Source: Flaccisagitta enflata
Taxonomy: Eukaryota; Chaetognatha; Sagittoidea; Aphragmophora
Direction: 5' to 3'
Length of the DNA: 64,000 nucleotides
Assembly: GCA_965153355.1 (NCBI GenBank)
Contig: OZ231127.1
Span: 83,390,001-83,454,000 of the forward strand
The notes under the pieces were generated by a model. That model was not told the DNA's origin and did no database searches. It saw only the letters and a program-made list of their open reading frames with translations. Both the position numbers and the translations under genes were made by a program. Positions within the stretch are counted from its first letter, which is position 1. Each line of letters begins with the position of its first letter. Below, one piece after another: positions 23,996 through 35,250 of this stretch.

Positions 23996-24706
23996 AACAA
24001 GGTCAATAAACCTTAGTCGCGTGGTAATAAAGGTAATAAAGGTAATTAAGGTAATTAAGGTAATTACATAATTACTAATAATTACCTAAAAATACCTATC
24101 TTTATACCTACAGTACCCTGAAGTACCCTAAAGTACGTAAAGTACCCTTAAGTACTTAATGTGTCCTAAAGTACCCTTAAGTACCTAAAGTACCCTTAAG
24201 TACCCTTAAGTACCCTTAAGTAACTTAAGAGGTGACTTAAGTGTGTAAAGTGACTTAAGTGACTCAAGTGACTCAAGTGATTTAAGTGATTTAAGTGATT
24301 TAAGTGATTTAAGTGACTTAAGTGACTTAAGTGACTTAAGTGACTTAAGTGACTTAAGTGACTTAAGGGGTGACTTAAGTGACCTTAAATGACTTAATTT
24401 AATTTTAAATGATTTGTTTTACATTCAAAATGACATAAATGACCTTAAAAATGAGTAAAACGGCTTTAATCTATTTTGGTTACCGATGGACGGACGGACG
24501 GACCGACCAACCTAAAGTACCCTTAAGTACCTAATGTACCTTGAATTACCCTAAAGTACCCTTAAGTACCCTTAAGTACCCTAAAGTACCTTAAAAATGA
24601 AGATTAGAGCCATATTTCAAAAACCTGATGGACCGACCGACCGACCAACCAACCAACCGACCGACCGACACAGCGGCTTCTAGAGTCGCGTTCACGCCAC
24701 TAAAAA
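23996..24706 (+). mobile_element. Large hairpin/GTCY element with 10-bp satellites
   Basis: The 5' end is AACAAGGTCAATAAACCTTAG and the 3' end is AGAGTCGCGTTCACGCCACT followed by AAAAA. The body holds three arrays: GGTAATTAA, AGTACCCTTA and GTGACTTAA (9-10 bp units). Two (GGAC/GACC)n blocks are also present. It is the largest member of the family in the window. Confidence 0.7.
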
Positions 24707-25380
<674 letters not shown>

Positions 25381-25419
25381 GAAGAAGAAATGACAGTAAC
25401 AATAACAATATCTAGGAAT

Positions 25420-26676
25420 TTAATCGATTTTGATTTGCCAGGCGAAATTGGATCCTCTTCTGGGTGTGCAGACCACATCACCGTCAATCTTCACGGGAGT
25501 TTCTTCAGGATCAAGTCTCTCGTTGCTTCTCTTGTCAACTGCTTCACTTCCATTAGCCCGTCGTTCGTTGGAGGATGAAGAGGAAGAAGTGGATGCGGTG
25601 GACGAGTCAATCGACGAGATGTTCTTCTCAACGATGCCTTCACCGGAAGTTGAGGAAGAAACTTGTCTTTTCTTTAAGTCATCATCGTCGCCGACGTCAT
25701 TGACACCGACGTCATTGACATTGATGTTGACGTCATTGATGCTGACGTCATCATCGACGACGTCATTGATGCTGATGTCATTGCCGTTGACATCATTGGC
25801 CGGAGATTGGAGATCATTATTACAGACGTCATTTGAAGATATGCTTAAAACCGCCTTCGCAGCTGCAGTGGCTGTGTTTGCCGATGCTGCTGCGGCTGTG
25901 TCTGCTGTCATTACCGACGCAGCCAGAGCGATTGTTGTCGTCGTCGGCGGTGGCGATGTCGGTAAGGACGTCAAAGACACGCTTCGCTTTCTGCCGAGTT
26001 GCTGTCGACGACGCCGAGACGCCGCATCCGGCGTCGACGTGGAGATCGGGCGTGGAGAGATCGACGGCGAACTTGGCGGTGAATGGTATATAGACGGCGA
26101 ATGAATTAACGGCGAATGAATTAACGGCGAATGAATCAAAGGCGAATGAATGGATGGCGAATGAACGCCTTGCAAATGAATAAGCGAAGAAGTTCGGCGA
26201 CGATCAGCGTGTTCCGTTCGACGCACAGCGGCGAAGAATTCGTTGCCATCGTGAGGGTGGCGGTGGTGTGGGTTTTGGTGGTGGTCATGGGTGAGTGAAT
26301 CGGGATTGCCATAGTAATTGCCATTGATGTCTTTTTCTGGTTGATAGTTCGTGATAGAGGGCGAACAGAGGGGCGTCAAGTAGGCCGAAGAAGAGCGACG
26401 GAAAGAAAAGGAGGAGGAGGAGGAAGTAGGAAGCGGCGACAATAATGAGGAGGAAGAGGCGCGTTGAAGCAAGGCTGAGGAGGAAGAGGAAGAGGAAGGG
26501 TCTGCAATGAAGGAGTTTTGTTGGAGTAAGAAGGATAGTTGCTCGTTTTGCATTTCGAGTTTTTTGTTGACTTTTGTTTGTTGGTCGAGTGAAAGGCGGA
26601 GGCGCTGATGTTCGTGATGAGAGTCGCGCTCGGAATCCATTTTAGCGTTTAGAATGGAAGATACTTCTTCCAGTCG
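25420..26676 (-). CDS. Coiled-coil scaffold gene, terminal exon 4
   Basis: The acceptor CTCTCCAACAG lies directly behind a sense-strand (CT)n microsatellite. Phase 0; 418 residues, then TAA at 25420. It starts RLEEVSSILNAKMDSERD, continuing the coiled coil of exon 3 to about protein residue 1345 (KVNKKLEMQNEQLSFLLQQ). A disordered tail follows: Ser runs, five IHSP(L/S) repeats, a SPPSSPSISPRP stretch, a basic SRRRRQQLGRKRSVSL block, an Ala/Thr-rich segment, an (I/V)NDV repeat and a Ser-rich end closing WQIKID. The late coil plus SP-rich tail recalls MTUS-type microtubule-associated scaffolds. That assignment is tentative. Confidence 0.8.
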   Translation of the reverse strand, partial: RLEEVSSILNAKMDSERDSHHEHQRLRLSLDQQTKVNKKLEMQNEQLSFLLQQNSFIADPSSSSSSSALLQRASSSSLLSPLPTSSSSSFSFRRSSSAYLTPLCSPSITNYQPEKDINGNYYGNPDSLTHDHHQNPHHRHPHDGNEFFAAVRRTEHADRRRTSSLIHLQGVHSPSIHSPLIHSPLIHSPLIHSPSIYHSPPSSPSISPRPISTSTPDAASRRRRQQLGRKRSVSLTSLPTSPPPTTTTIALAASVMTADTAAAASANTATAAAKAVLSISSNDVCNNDLQSPANDVNGNDISINDVVDDDVSINDVNINVNDVGVNDVGDDDDLKKRQVSSSTSGEGIVEKNISSIDSSTASTSSSSSSNERRANGSEAVDKRSNERLDPEETPVKIDGDVVCTPRRGSNFAWQIKID

Positions 26677-26678
26677 CT

Positions 26679-26682
<4 letters not shown>

Positions 26683-26738
<56 letters not shown>

Positions 26739-27030
26739 AAGAGAAAGAGAGAAAGAAAGAAAGAAAGAAAGAAAGAAGAAAGAGAAAGAAAAAAGAAAAA
26801 AGAGGAGAACAAGAGGGAAAGAAAGAAAGAAGAAAGAAAGAAAGAAGGAAGAACGAAACAAAAAGAGAATGGGAGAAAGAAAGGAAAAAGAAAGAAAAAA
26901 AAAGAAAGAAAAGAGAAAGAACGAGAGAAAGAAAGAAAGAAACAAACAAACAAACAAACAAACAAACAAACAAACAAACAAACAAACAAAAAAGAAAGTA
27001 ACAAGGAAAGAATGAGAGAAAGAAAAAAAA
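26683..27030. repeat. Purine microsatellites in intron 3
   Basis: (GA)n at 26683-26733 is followed by (GAAA)n, GAAAA and about twelve CAAA units (26940-26990). On the sense strand this is one long pyrimidine/GTTT stretch leading to the acceptor of exon 4. The intron is 26677-27089. Confidence 0.9.
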
Positions 27031-27089
27031 AGAAAAAAAATCTCACCAAACAGACAAACAAATAAATCAAATATCAAAACATGCCTCAC

Positions 27090-28470
27090 CTGTTCTAATT
27101 TCCTGGCGTTGATTTTGTCCACTTTCGCGTCTTCAAAATCTCGTTCTAGAATTTGTTTTTCAATTCTCATCTTCTTCAATTCTCCAATTTTGAGTTCGAG
27201 GGCGCTTTGAAGCGAATCCACTTCGTTGACGAGATCATCGGCCCAAAGGCGGCATTGAACTTCACCATCGCGGCGAGGCGACGTTGACGATGGTGTTGTA
27301 GTGTTCGATGTTGTCATTGTTGTCGTTGTCGACGCTGTTGGCTTAACCGGAGACTCAGTTTGTGCTCCTTTCTCAACCGTTCCTTGATGACGAGTTTGCG
27401 CATCCTGATCATGAACGGCGACGATATCCGTTTGCTGTTCCTTGACCTCGACTTGACGGCCAATTCCGACGAGGTTGATGAAGTCATCATCAGTTTGAAC
27501 TTCTTTAGACTCATGTCGCATCGTCGGTTCCACCTCGGTCGCTGTTGCTGCCTCTACTCTCGGTGCTGCCGCTGTCGATGCTGCTGCTGTTTTTGCTGCT
27601 GCTGCTGCCGCTGTACCTTCGGAATTCTCCGCTCCAAATTTCGCCCACAAAAGTCGGTTTTCTTCCATCGCCGTCGACAATTTCTCTTTGATGGCGATAT
27701 TTTCCCGCGCCAACGTCGACGCCTCCAATTTCAAGTCTTTCCTCTCTCGTTCCCATTCTTGGACGCATTCACCTTTTCCACCACAGCCTTTGTGATCCTG
27801 GGAAGTGACCGTGGATCCCTCGACTGTTTGGACCAACATGTTCGCGTGTTCTTCCATGAGAGTTGACAGAGTCTCTTCCGCTACGCAACGCGCTTCTACC
27901 GCCTCCTGCAATCTCATTTGCACATCGGAGTTGCTTTCATTTTGCCTTTTCAGCGACTCTTCGGCGACGCGGCGCGCGTCTTTCGCTTCGTTCAATCTAA
28001 TTTGCATGTCGGCCACGATGTCATTTTTCGCTTTTAGACACTCTTCCGCGATCCGACGAGCGTCTTCTTCGTCCTTTAGCCTCATTTGCATATTGTCGTA
28101 TTCTTTATTTGTCTCTTGCAATCGGTACGTGGTATTTTCCAAGTCTTCCATCAATTTGTTTTGATACGATTCTCGGACGCTGATTTCTTCGGAAAGATTA
28201 GAGATCAAATTCGTACTTTCTTGCAGCTCAATTTCCATTCGACGTCGATTAGTCTCCGCGACAGACAGACCAAAATTCAACTTCTGCCGAGCGACCAGCT
28301 GGAAGAATTTGATCCAGCAGAGCAGCGCCAGAAAATGCTTCAACGTCGACGTCATCAGACGCAAGTTGGAATTGGCGCGCTCCAGTTTAGCCTTTTTCGT
28401 CGATAATACTTCCATGTTGATGCTGAGATGTCGCTGAAGTCGATCCATGTCTTCTTTGAGTGCTACTATC

Positions 28471-28540
<70 letters not shown>

Positions 28541-28692
28541 CAGTAGCTTGCGTTTGAACTCCAATACTGACGCTTTTTTGCTCATTCTCCTTGATGTTGG
28601 TGAGCTTAGAGGATTTTCCTATTACACCTTTTTTCGCGTTTTTGACGTTTTTGTCGTTTTCGCTTAAAGATCGTAGAATGACTGGAGCCGAA
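27090..28692 (-). CDS. Coiled-coil scaffold gene, exon 3
   Basis: The acceptor is CTTTTCCCCGCAG and the donor CAG|GTGAGG. Length 1603 nt; the first base completes a Ser codon from exon 2. Protein residues 764-1298. Order: short basic lead (VKNAKKGVIGKSSK), SIGVQTQ, 23 Gln (816-838), a long coiled coil (about 839-1057) with three exact-length 28-residue repeats (965-1048, core MQxRLxxAxDARRxAEE), and a second coil ending LLWAKF (about 1115). An Ala-rich linker, a QT-motif cluster (1161-1212), a Thr run and a third coil (from about 1251) follow. It is predicted to be an elongated cytoplasmic or cytoskeletal scaffold. MTUS1/2-like is my best but weak guess. Confidence 0.85.
28470..28538 (-). repeat. 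In-frame CAG/CAA tract coding 23 Gln
   Basis: A (TTG)n run on the plus strand is read as 23 consecutive Gln codons, mostly CAA, just before the long coiled coil. A nearly pure CAA tract should be length-polymorphic. Confidence 0.95.
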
Positions 28693-29628
<936 letters not shown>

Positions 29629-29698
29629 TTTAGTCGCGTGCTACGCGACTCTATAAGCCACTTTTCGGTCCGTCGGTCCGTCGGTCGGCCGGTCACAA
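29629..29698 (-). mobile_element. Hairpin/GTCY element, only the hairpin end
   Basis: A5-flanked hairpin AGTCGCGTGCTACGCGACT, then TCTATAAGCC and a short GTCGGTCC tract. The rest of the element is missing. Confidence 0.7.
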
Positions 29699-30104
29699 AT
29701 TTGTTTTAAAGGCTTTTTATTGAGTTTTTCATGATTTTGAGTAGTGGAAAAGAGGCTTAGAGTTATAAATAACTATTTCAATTGTCTTTTTGAGAAAAAA
29801 AAATCGTTTATCTGTCTGTGTGTCTGATTTTTTTTTGAAAGTGCCGACGCATGCAACTTAGGTCTAATGACCTTGTTTGTTAAGAATAGAGCCTAGGGTT
29901 GATTTTTAGTTGATTGCTTAGGAAAATGCATTTTCACTTGTGTCACTAGATGTAGCTTCAACATAGTTCAATCTCTGCTTCAAAACGGATGGAGATGCAA
30001 CAACCAGAATGTTGCCATCGTAAAGAAGTGTGAAAATGTTTTAGATTGCGACAAAGAATAGAGCAACAAACCTCAGCTTGGAGTAATTTTCAAATGCTGT
30101 GGTC

Positions 30105-30190
30105 GCGGCCTAATGATTCTATAAGAGGCTTTGTCCGTCTGTCCATTGGTCCATCGATCAGTATGCCCGTAATGATTGAGTTAAAAAGTG
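30105..30190 (-). mobile_element. Hairpin/GTCY element, decayed fragment
   Basis: GTCGCGGCCTAATGATTCTA replaces the hairpin. TCTATAAGAGGCTTTGTCCG and the start of a GTCC tract remain. Confidence 0.5.
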
Positions 30191-30215
30191 GAACCGGTCG
30201 CCCAAGGGCAATATG

Positions 30216-31338
30216 TGGTCAGCAATACCCGTTGCCCTGCTATGTATGTTGGTGATTGAAGGTAATGGGAAGCAGGGCAGTGGCCCCGAAGGGGACGATA
30301 TCCTGTAAAACACAGGGGGACTTTTGTTCATTCCCTTGTCTGTCCGTCAGTGGGATTTGAGAGCTAGTCACTGAATCGCGAACTTTGAGCTGGAAATGAG
30401 GGCAGTAAGGCCTCATTCCACTGAAGCACGACTTCGTGCTTCAGTGGAATTGGAATTCGTGGTTCAGTGGATTGACTCTTAACCTTTTTTCAAAGTGCAA
30501 TTAAACAAAAAAGTCAACCAGTCTTTCTTTAATTAATTTCAGTGCTTCTATAATTTTTTTTTTATTTCTCTCAATCAAATAAAGATAGGTTTTTCTTTTT
30601 ATCAAAAATTGTTATCTTTATAAAATATCTTTTAATTTCTTTCTTTTTTTTCATGACAAAAACTTTTTTTCTGACACATGAGTTTATGTCTTTATGTCAT
30701 TATGGAAAAAAAGTATTCCCCACATAAATTTTTCATTGTCAAAGAACTTAGTAGATGAAAAAAGAATATTTTGCTTTTGATATCAACATTCTCTTTGTTT
30801 AGTAAGTCTACTTTGGTGACGATGAAAGTAAATTAAGATTACTTTGATTATTTTGGCTACAATGACGAGATCAGTTATTTCCAATTCCCCTGAAGCTCGA
30901 ATTGTAAAAAGCACAAGTCATTCTTCATTCCACTGAAGCACGACGTCGTGATTCAGTGGAAATGATTTTAACTCAAGCAAAATTTTCGTGATTAAATGGT
31001 TGCCCGGGATTTGAGCCTCAAGACTGGGATTTGAGACTCGAGGCTGGGATTAGAGCCTCAAGGCTGGAATTTGAGCCTCGAGGATGGAATTTGAGCCTTG
31101 ACGCTGGGGTTTGAGCCTTGGGGCTGGGATATGAGGCTTGAGGCTGCGATTTGAGGCTTGAGGCTGGGATTTGAGGCTTCATGCTGGGATTTGAGCTTTA
31201 AGGCTGGGTTTCGAGCCTCGAGGCAGGGATTTGAGCCTCAAGGCGGGGGGGGGGGGGGCCGACAAACAAACAGACAAACAAATGAACGGAAGTCCCCCTG
31301 TGTTCTACAGGACATCATCCCGTTCGGGGCCGCAGCCC
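30216..31338. mobile_element. TGGTCAGC inverted-repeat element with minisatellite core
   Basis: The left end is TGGTCAGCAATACCCGTTGC, then GCAGGGCAG, GGCCCCGAAGGGGAC and CCTGTAAAACACAGGGGGAC. The right end carries the inverted GTCCCCCTGTGTTCTACAGG, then GTTCGGGGCCGCAGCCC, but lacks the outermost part. A 20-bp minisatellite (GGCTGGGATTTGAGCCTCAA, about 12 units) fills 31010-31240. Two 34-bp near-perfect palindromes (30416, 30928) bracket an AT-rich segment that may be a nested insertion. Confidence 0.8.
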
Positions 31339-31354
31339 AAAAAGATCACTCAGG

Positions 31355-31430
31355 ATGTGCACGGGGGTGTGGATGGGGGTTGAACGCCCCTGCCCACCCA
31401 TCTATGAAAATATTGTAACCCCGTATTACT
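31355..31430 (-). mobile_element. Hairpin/GTCY element, 5' end only
   Basis: GGGGTGTGGATGGGGGTTGA, then GCCCCTGCCCACCC and ATATTGTAACCCCGTATTAC, match the 5' third of the copy at 264-533. The tract and hairpin are absent. Confidence 0.55.
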
Positions 31431-32132
31431 CATTGAAATGAGCTCAAGTTGATGCCTGTAGGTCAGTTCATTTAGGAGATATAATCTTGCAAAGATGTAA
31501 GAGTTTTCGCCATTTTTCTGAAAATGATATCAACTTTGGAAGACTGTTGCTCCTTAACGAATCAAGCTACAAATCTCAACTTGGGCTCATTCTAAAGAGC
31601 TGTGTCTGCTCTTTAAAATGAGCCCAAGTTGAAGTCAATCCGTCAATTTGAAAAGAAGATATGATTTGTTGCAGTTACCTTTTGAAAAGGGAAAAAAATG
31701 GGTAAAAGCCATTTTTCCCTTCTTTTCCTCATCCTACTCCGTACTGTTTAAGTTGGACAGAAGAGTCATCAAACTTGGGAATAATACTCAGTAATAGTGA
31801 TGAAATACCCCCTTAAATGCCGGAGTGAGCAAGGTATTCGAGTCATGTATGACCACTCTAGTAAACAATTCACAATAACACAAAAAAACGAGTAGCGGCC
31901 AGACGAAAAAAAAATGCACGCAGACAATTGATGGGCCCCCCTCCCCACCCCCGCCCGGCCACCCCAAGAAAAGAAAAAAGAAAATAAAAGAAACAGAGAT
32001 TCGTGGTCCAAGTATGGTTTCAATTTCAAGTCCTCGATATCCCGATCCGACTCGAAATGCCTCTCTCGTTCGAAAAATAAAGTTTAACATGTTTTTAGAA
32101 ATCTGATTTTAAGCTATAATTCAAGTACAAAC
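31431..32132. other. Rest of intron 2, nothing supported
   Basis: No exon or element recognised. TTTAAAATGAGCCCAAGTTGA repeats an earlier ACTTGGGCTCATTCTAAAGA in inverted form near 31578-31635, a small hairpin. Confidence 0.45.
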
Positions 32133-33440
32133 CTCGTAAAAGAAACGCTTTTTGGGGATTTGTTGACGCCGCTGTTGCTGTTGCTGCTGTTGTTTTTGTT
32201 GCTGTTGTTTCTCATGTTGCTGCCGCTAGTATTGTTTTTGTTTTTAATGTTATTGACGTTGTTATTATTTTCATCCTTGTTGACAACCTTGGGAATATTG
32301 TTTCCATCGCCGTTGCTTCCACTGCTGTTACTTGCTGAAGACTTAGCAGGAACGGAGGCGCTATGAGACGCTTTGACATAACCGTAACCAGGGCGCCATA
32401 CCAACGGCGCAGCGGATTTGGATGACGCGGAATCACTTTCGGAAGTTGCGCTATTTGATAACGAGGCAGTGCTGCTCCTCGATGAAGGTGAAACACGAAG
32501 AATGGAAGACGTGGAATCGGTAATGGAACCGTTGCTTGTGGAAATGGATCGAGAATCAATCATGGAAGAACTCCTCTTGGTGAGAGAAGATCTACGCATG
32601 GAGTTTGAATCGCAGATGGAAGCGCTTCTCTTCGTGAATGAGGAAGTGCGAACTGCCGTGTAGGCGCTTTTGTCTGTGGAAGGAACGGCTCCCGCTTTCG
32701 TCGCTGTCGTCGTCGCCGTCGTCGTCGTCGATAAAGCGCGGTCCTTGAATTGAACTTTGATCGTATGAGTTGGGCTAGAAAACCGACGCGATTGTTGTTC
32801 ACTAAAAGTTGTCTTTTTTTCTTTCTTTCGTTTGTTCTTTTGTTCGTTCTTTTGTTCTTCTGTCACTGTTCCATTTGTGAGTGGTTCCGTTGTTCTTTCG
32901 TTGGTTGATTCAGTCGTCGTGGGTTCGCCATTTGGTTTATCATTCCCCACTTTATTGGATGATTCAATGTTAATTTCCTCATTTACTTTCATTCGTTTCT
33001 TGAGTTGATCCATACGATCAAGAATCGGGATGAGAGATCGACGTCTTCCGGCGTCGACGCCTCCGGAGCGGCTCGTCAACGAAGACGACGAAGATGCTGA
33101 TGGCGATGCTGCTGAAGCGTTATCCCTGGAATGCATCGTCGAAGAAGGAGAAGTTGAGGTTGACAATGACGACGAACTGGTGGAAACTGGCGAACTTCTA
33201 TGGGGTGAAGGAATTCCCGATTTGGTGGCTTTTGTGGTGGTCTTTGTAGTCGCAGTTGCTGGTTTGTCTTCTGTGAGGTCATTTGTTTGCGATGGCGATT
33301 TTCTGGCTGTGGTTGTTGATTTTGTTTTGTCAGCGTTGTTGTTCATCGTCTTTGAACTTATTTTGTCAGCCTGATTGATAACTGTTGTCATTTTTTTCTC
33401 GGGTATATTTGATGTTGTCGCACTTGTCAGAATCGCTGCG
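32133..33440 (-). CDS. Coiled-coil scaffold gene, exon 2 (Ser/Thr-rich basic region)
   Basis: The acceptor is ATCTTGTCTTGCAG and the donor GAG|GTTTGT. Length 1308 nt, phase 2 at both ends; protein residues 328-764. Predicted disordered and basic, with Ser, Thr, Lys and Asn runs. Visible points: SGIPSPHRSSPVSTSSSS, a short helix RRRSLIPILDRMDQLKKRMK, the KRKKEKKTT cluster, and a tandem 15-residue repeat SSFTKRSASICDS / SSLTKRSSSMIDS. The RRSS and KRSS sites suit basophilic kinases. Then VWRPGYGYVKASHS and a long Asn/Ser stretch. Such positively charged regions often bind microtubules; here that is inference. Confidence 0.8.
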
Positions 33441-33735
33441 CTGCAAGACAAGATGGAATTCATAGATATTGTGATTTTTTTTTTTTTTTGTTTAAAAAAA
33501 AAAAACACAACAAAAGTAGAATCAAAGCTTAGCAAATTTGAGAGATAACAAAAACCACTGGGCAAATGCGTGAGCCGGGTGACTGACTGATCAACTCATA
33601 ACCGACGGACGGACGGACAAAACCAAAAATGTACCGACTGGTGAAAGGATGGCTAGACAGTCAGACGGACAATAAACGGAGAAAAGATGAAAAAGCCGAT
33701 GGTTGAATGTAGTTAATCATAAAATCAATACTTAC
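33441..33735. other. Intron 1 of the coiled-coil gene
   Basis: 295-bp intron with a GTAAGT donor and TTGCAG acceptor on the minus strand. It holds a short GGAC run and an A/T homopolymer. Confidence 0.75.
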
Positions 33736-34718
33736 GTTTTGCTGCCTTTTTTGACAGAATGGTTTTGATTTACAGTTTTCTGTTGTTGCGGTGAAGAAGA
33801 GGATATTGTTCGTTCCCCAACAACTCTTTTCCTCTGCCCCGATGATTTTTTGGGACTGACTGTTTTATAAGACGAGGACGATGCTGTCACTCGAGTGACA
33901 GATAAACCGAGTTTATTACTATCGACATTATTTAAACTATTAATGTCGTAAGAACGACGAGATATTGATTTTCCCGGGGCTGCAAAAGTCGTCGGATTAA
34001 TGGACGGCGTTTTTGTCGGGGGTTTTATGCTTTCTTTTGATGAGACTTCGGAAATGTTCTCGCTACTATGATAGTTTTCATTGCTATTGTTGTTGTAATC
34101 GTTATCATTTCCGTTGTTACTCAAATTGTCGTTGTTGTCGTTGTCATTTTCATTGTCGACTTTCAATTTGATGTTGTCGTTTTCGTTTGACTTTGATAAT
34201 GTCCGTTGTTGATGTGTGGTTGATGTCTGAGTCTCCTCTTTATTTAAAGAGACATCCGGAGTTAATGATAAAAATGACGGAGAGGAAAAAGAAGAGGAAG
34301 AGTCATTGATCGCTTTTTTGTCACTGATTTGCGAATCGCAAATTCCCAGCAATGAAATTTTCGAGTCATTGGAAATATACGATGCCGATGCTGGGCAAGG
34401 AGGAGGAGGAGAAGAAGGAGGAGGGCAATTACTTAATGGTGGGTATTTACTTGTGTGAGCACATTTATCATTATTTTCGTATTCTTTTTTGGAAGGACAA
34501 TCTCCAACAAGCGGACACCCGTTGTGGTTCTCTAGAAAAGTGTCATTGTCGTAATAAGTGAGCAACTGTGTGACAACGTCGTTTTCGTCGTCGTCATTAT
34601 CGGTAATCCGTTGCTCATCAATGATCTCTTCCTCGTTCATGTTCTCTTCCACAATTAACAAGTTTTGTTGAAAAAGTCCAGATTCAACTTCCCTCGCTTT
34701 GTCATTAGATTTCGCCAT
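33736..34718 (-). CDS. Coiled-coil scaffold gene, first coding exon
   Basis: The ATG at 34718 (CCAATGG context) follows an in-frame TAG about 40 bases upstream. The donor is AAAAC|GTAAGT at 33735; 983 nt, ending two bases into a Thr codon finished by exon 2. The N-terminus is acidic (VEENMNEEEIIDEQRITDNDDD), then a Pro/Ser stretch (PPPSSPPPPCP) and several Cys. A Ser-rich patch and an Asn/Asp-rich low-complexity run follow, and finally a basic segment (VSPKKSSGQRKRVVGERT). No folded domain recognised. Together the four exons make 5151 nt, exactly 1716 codons plus stop, with matching phases at every junction. This is strong support for the model. Confidence 0.8.
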
Positions 34719-35250
34719 TGGGGAACTTTGACCAAGTGACGTCTGGGACGACTATGACAACATAGTATCAATGTCGGCGATCACGATGACGACTACGAAG
34801 TTAACGACGCCGGTGACGGTGACGACGACGACGACGACGACAATGACGGTCCTTGGTTTGTATGCAAATTTTGTCGTGGACAGCTGAGGACAAGAATCGG
34901 CAGTATACTGGATCCAGCCTCTTGGACCTTAAAAGGAGGTGACGACTGGGGGGAGGAAGAGGGGGGTAGGAGAAGAAGTGACGATAGGGAGGGAGGAGAC
35001 CGAGGGGGAGGAGGAGAAGATGACGATGCCGTGGACGGGCAGCGATGGACAGGAATCGGCAAGACCTCGCCGGCGGTGGAGGTGACGACTTGAAGGGAGG
35101 AGGTGACGTTTTCATCGAGAATGGAAAGTCCAAATCCGACATAGCTTATCAAAGCTTAAATCAGCTTCGATCGGGTGTTTTAACAATGATATTACAGATA
35201 ACGATGATGATGATGATGATTCATTGATACAGATAATGATGATGATTCAT
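34719..35250 (-). promoter_or_regulatory. Presumed 5' UTR/promoter flank of the coiled-coil gene
   Basis: GAC/GGA trinucleotide-rich sequence, with two diverged copies of a block containing GAATCGGCA and GGAGGTGACGACT. Open frames here are Ser/Pro low complexity and do not connect to the ATG. No clear TATA box. Confidence 0.35.

Noticed and set aside
24001-24480. Regular short repeats considered as a CRISPR-like array
   Set aside because: Units are 9-10 bp and contiguous, with no unique spacers, in a eukaryotic mobile element.
27030-28340. Plus-strand Cys/Arg-rich frames opposite exon 3 of the coiled-coil gene
   Set aside because: Antisense shadows of a long, phase-consistent coding exon.
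34793-35152. Ser/Pro-rich minus-strand frame upstream of the coiled-coil gene
   Set aside because: Low complexity, stops before the ATG, and no phase-compatible splice to 34718. Treated as 5' flank.
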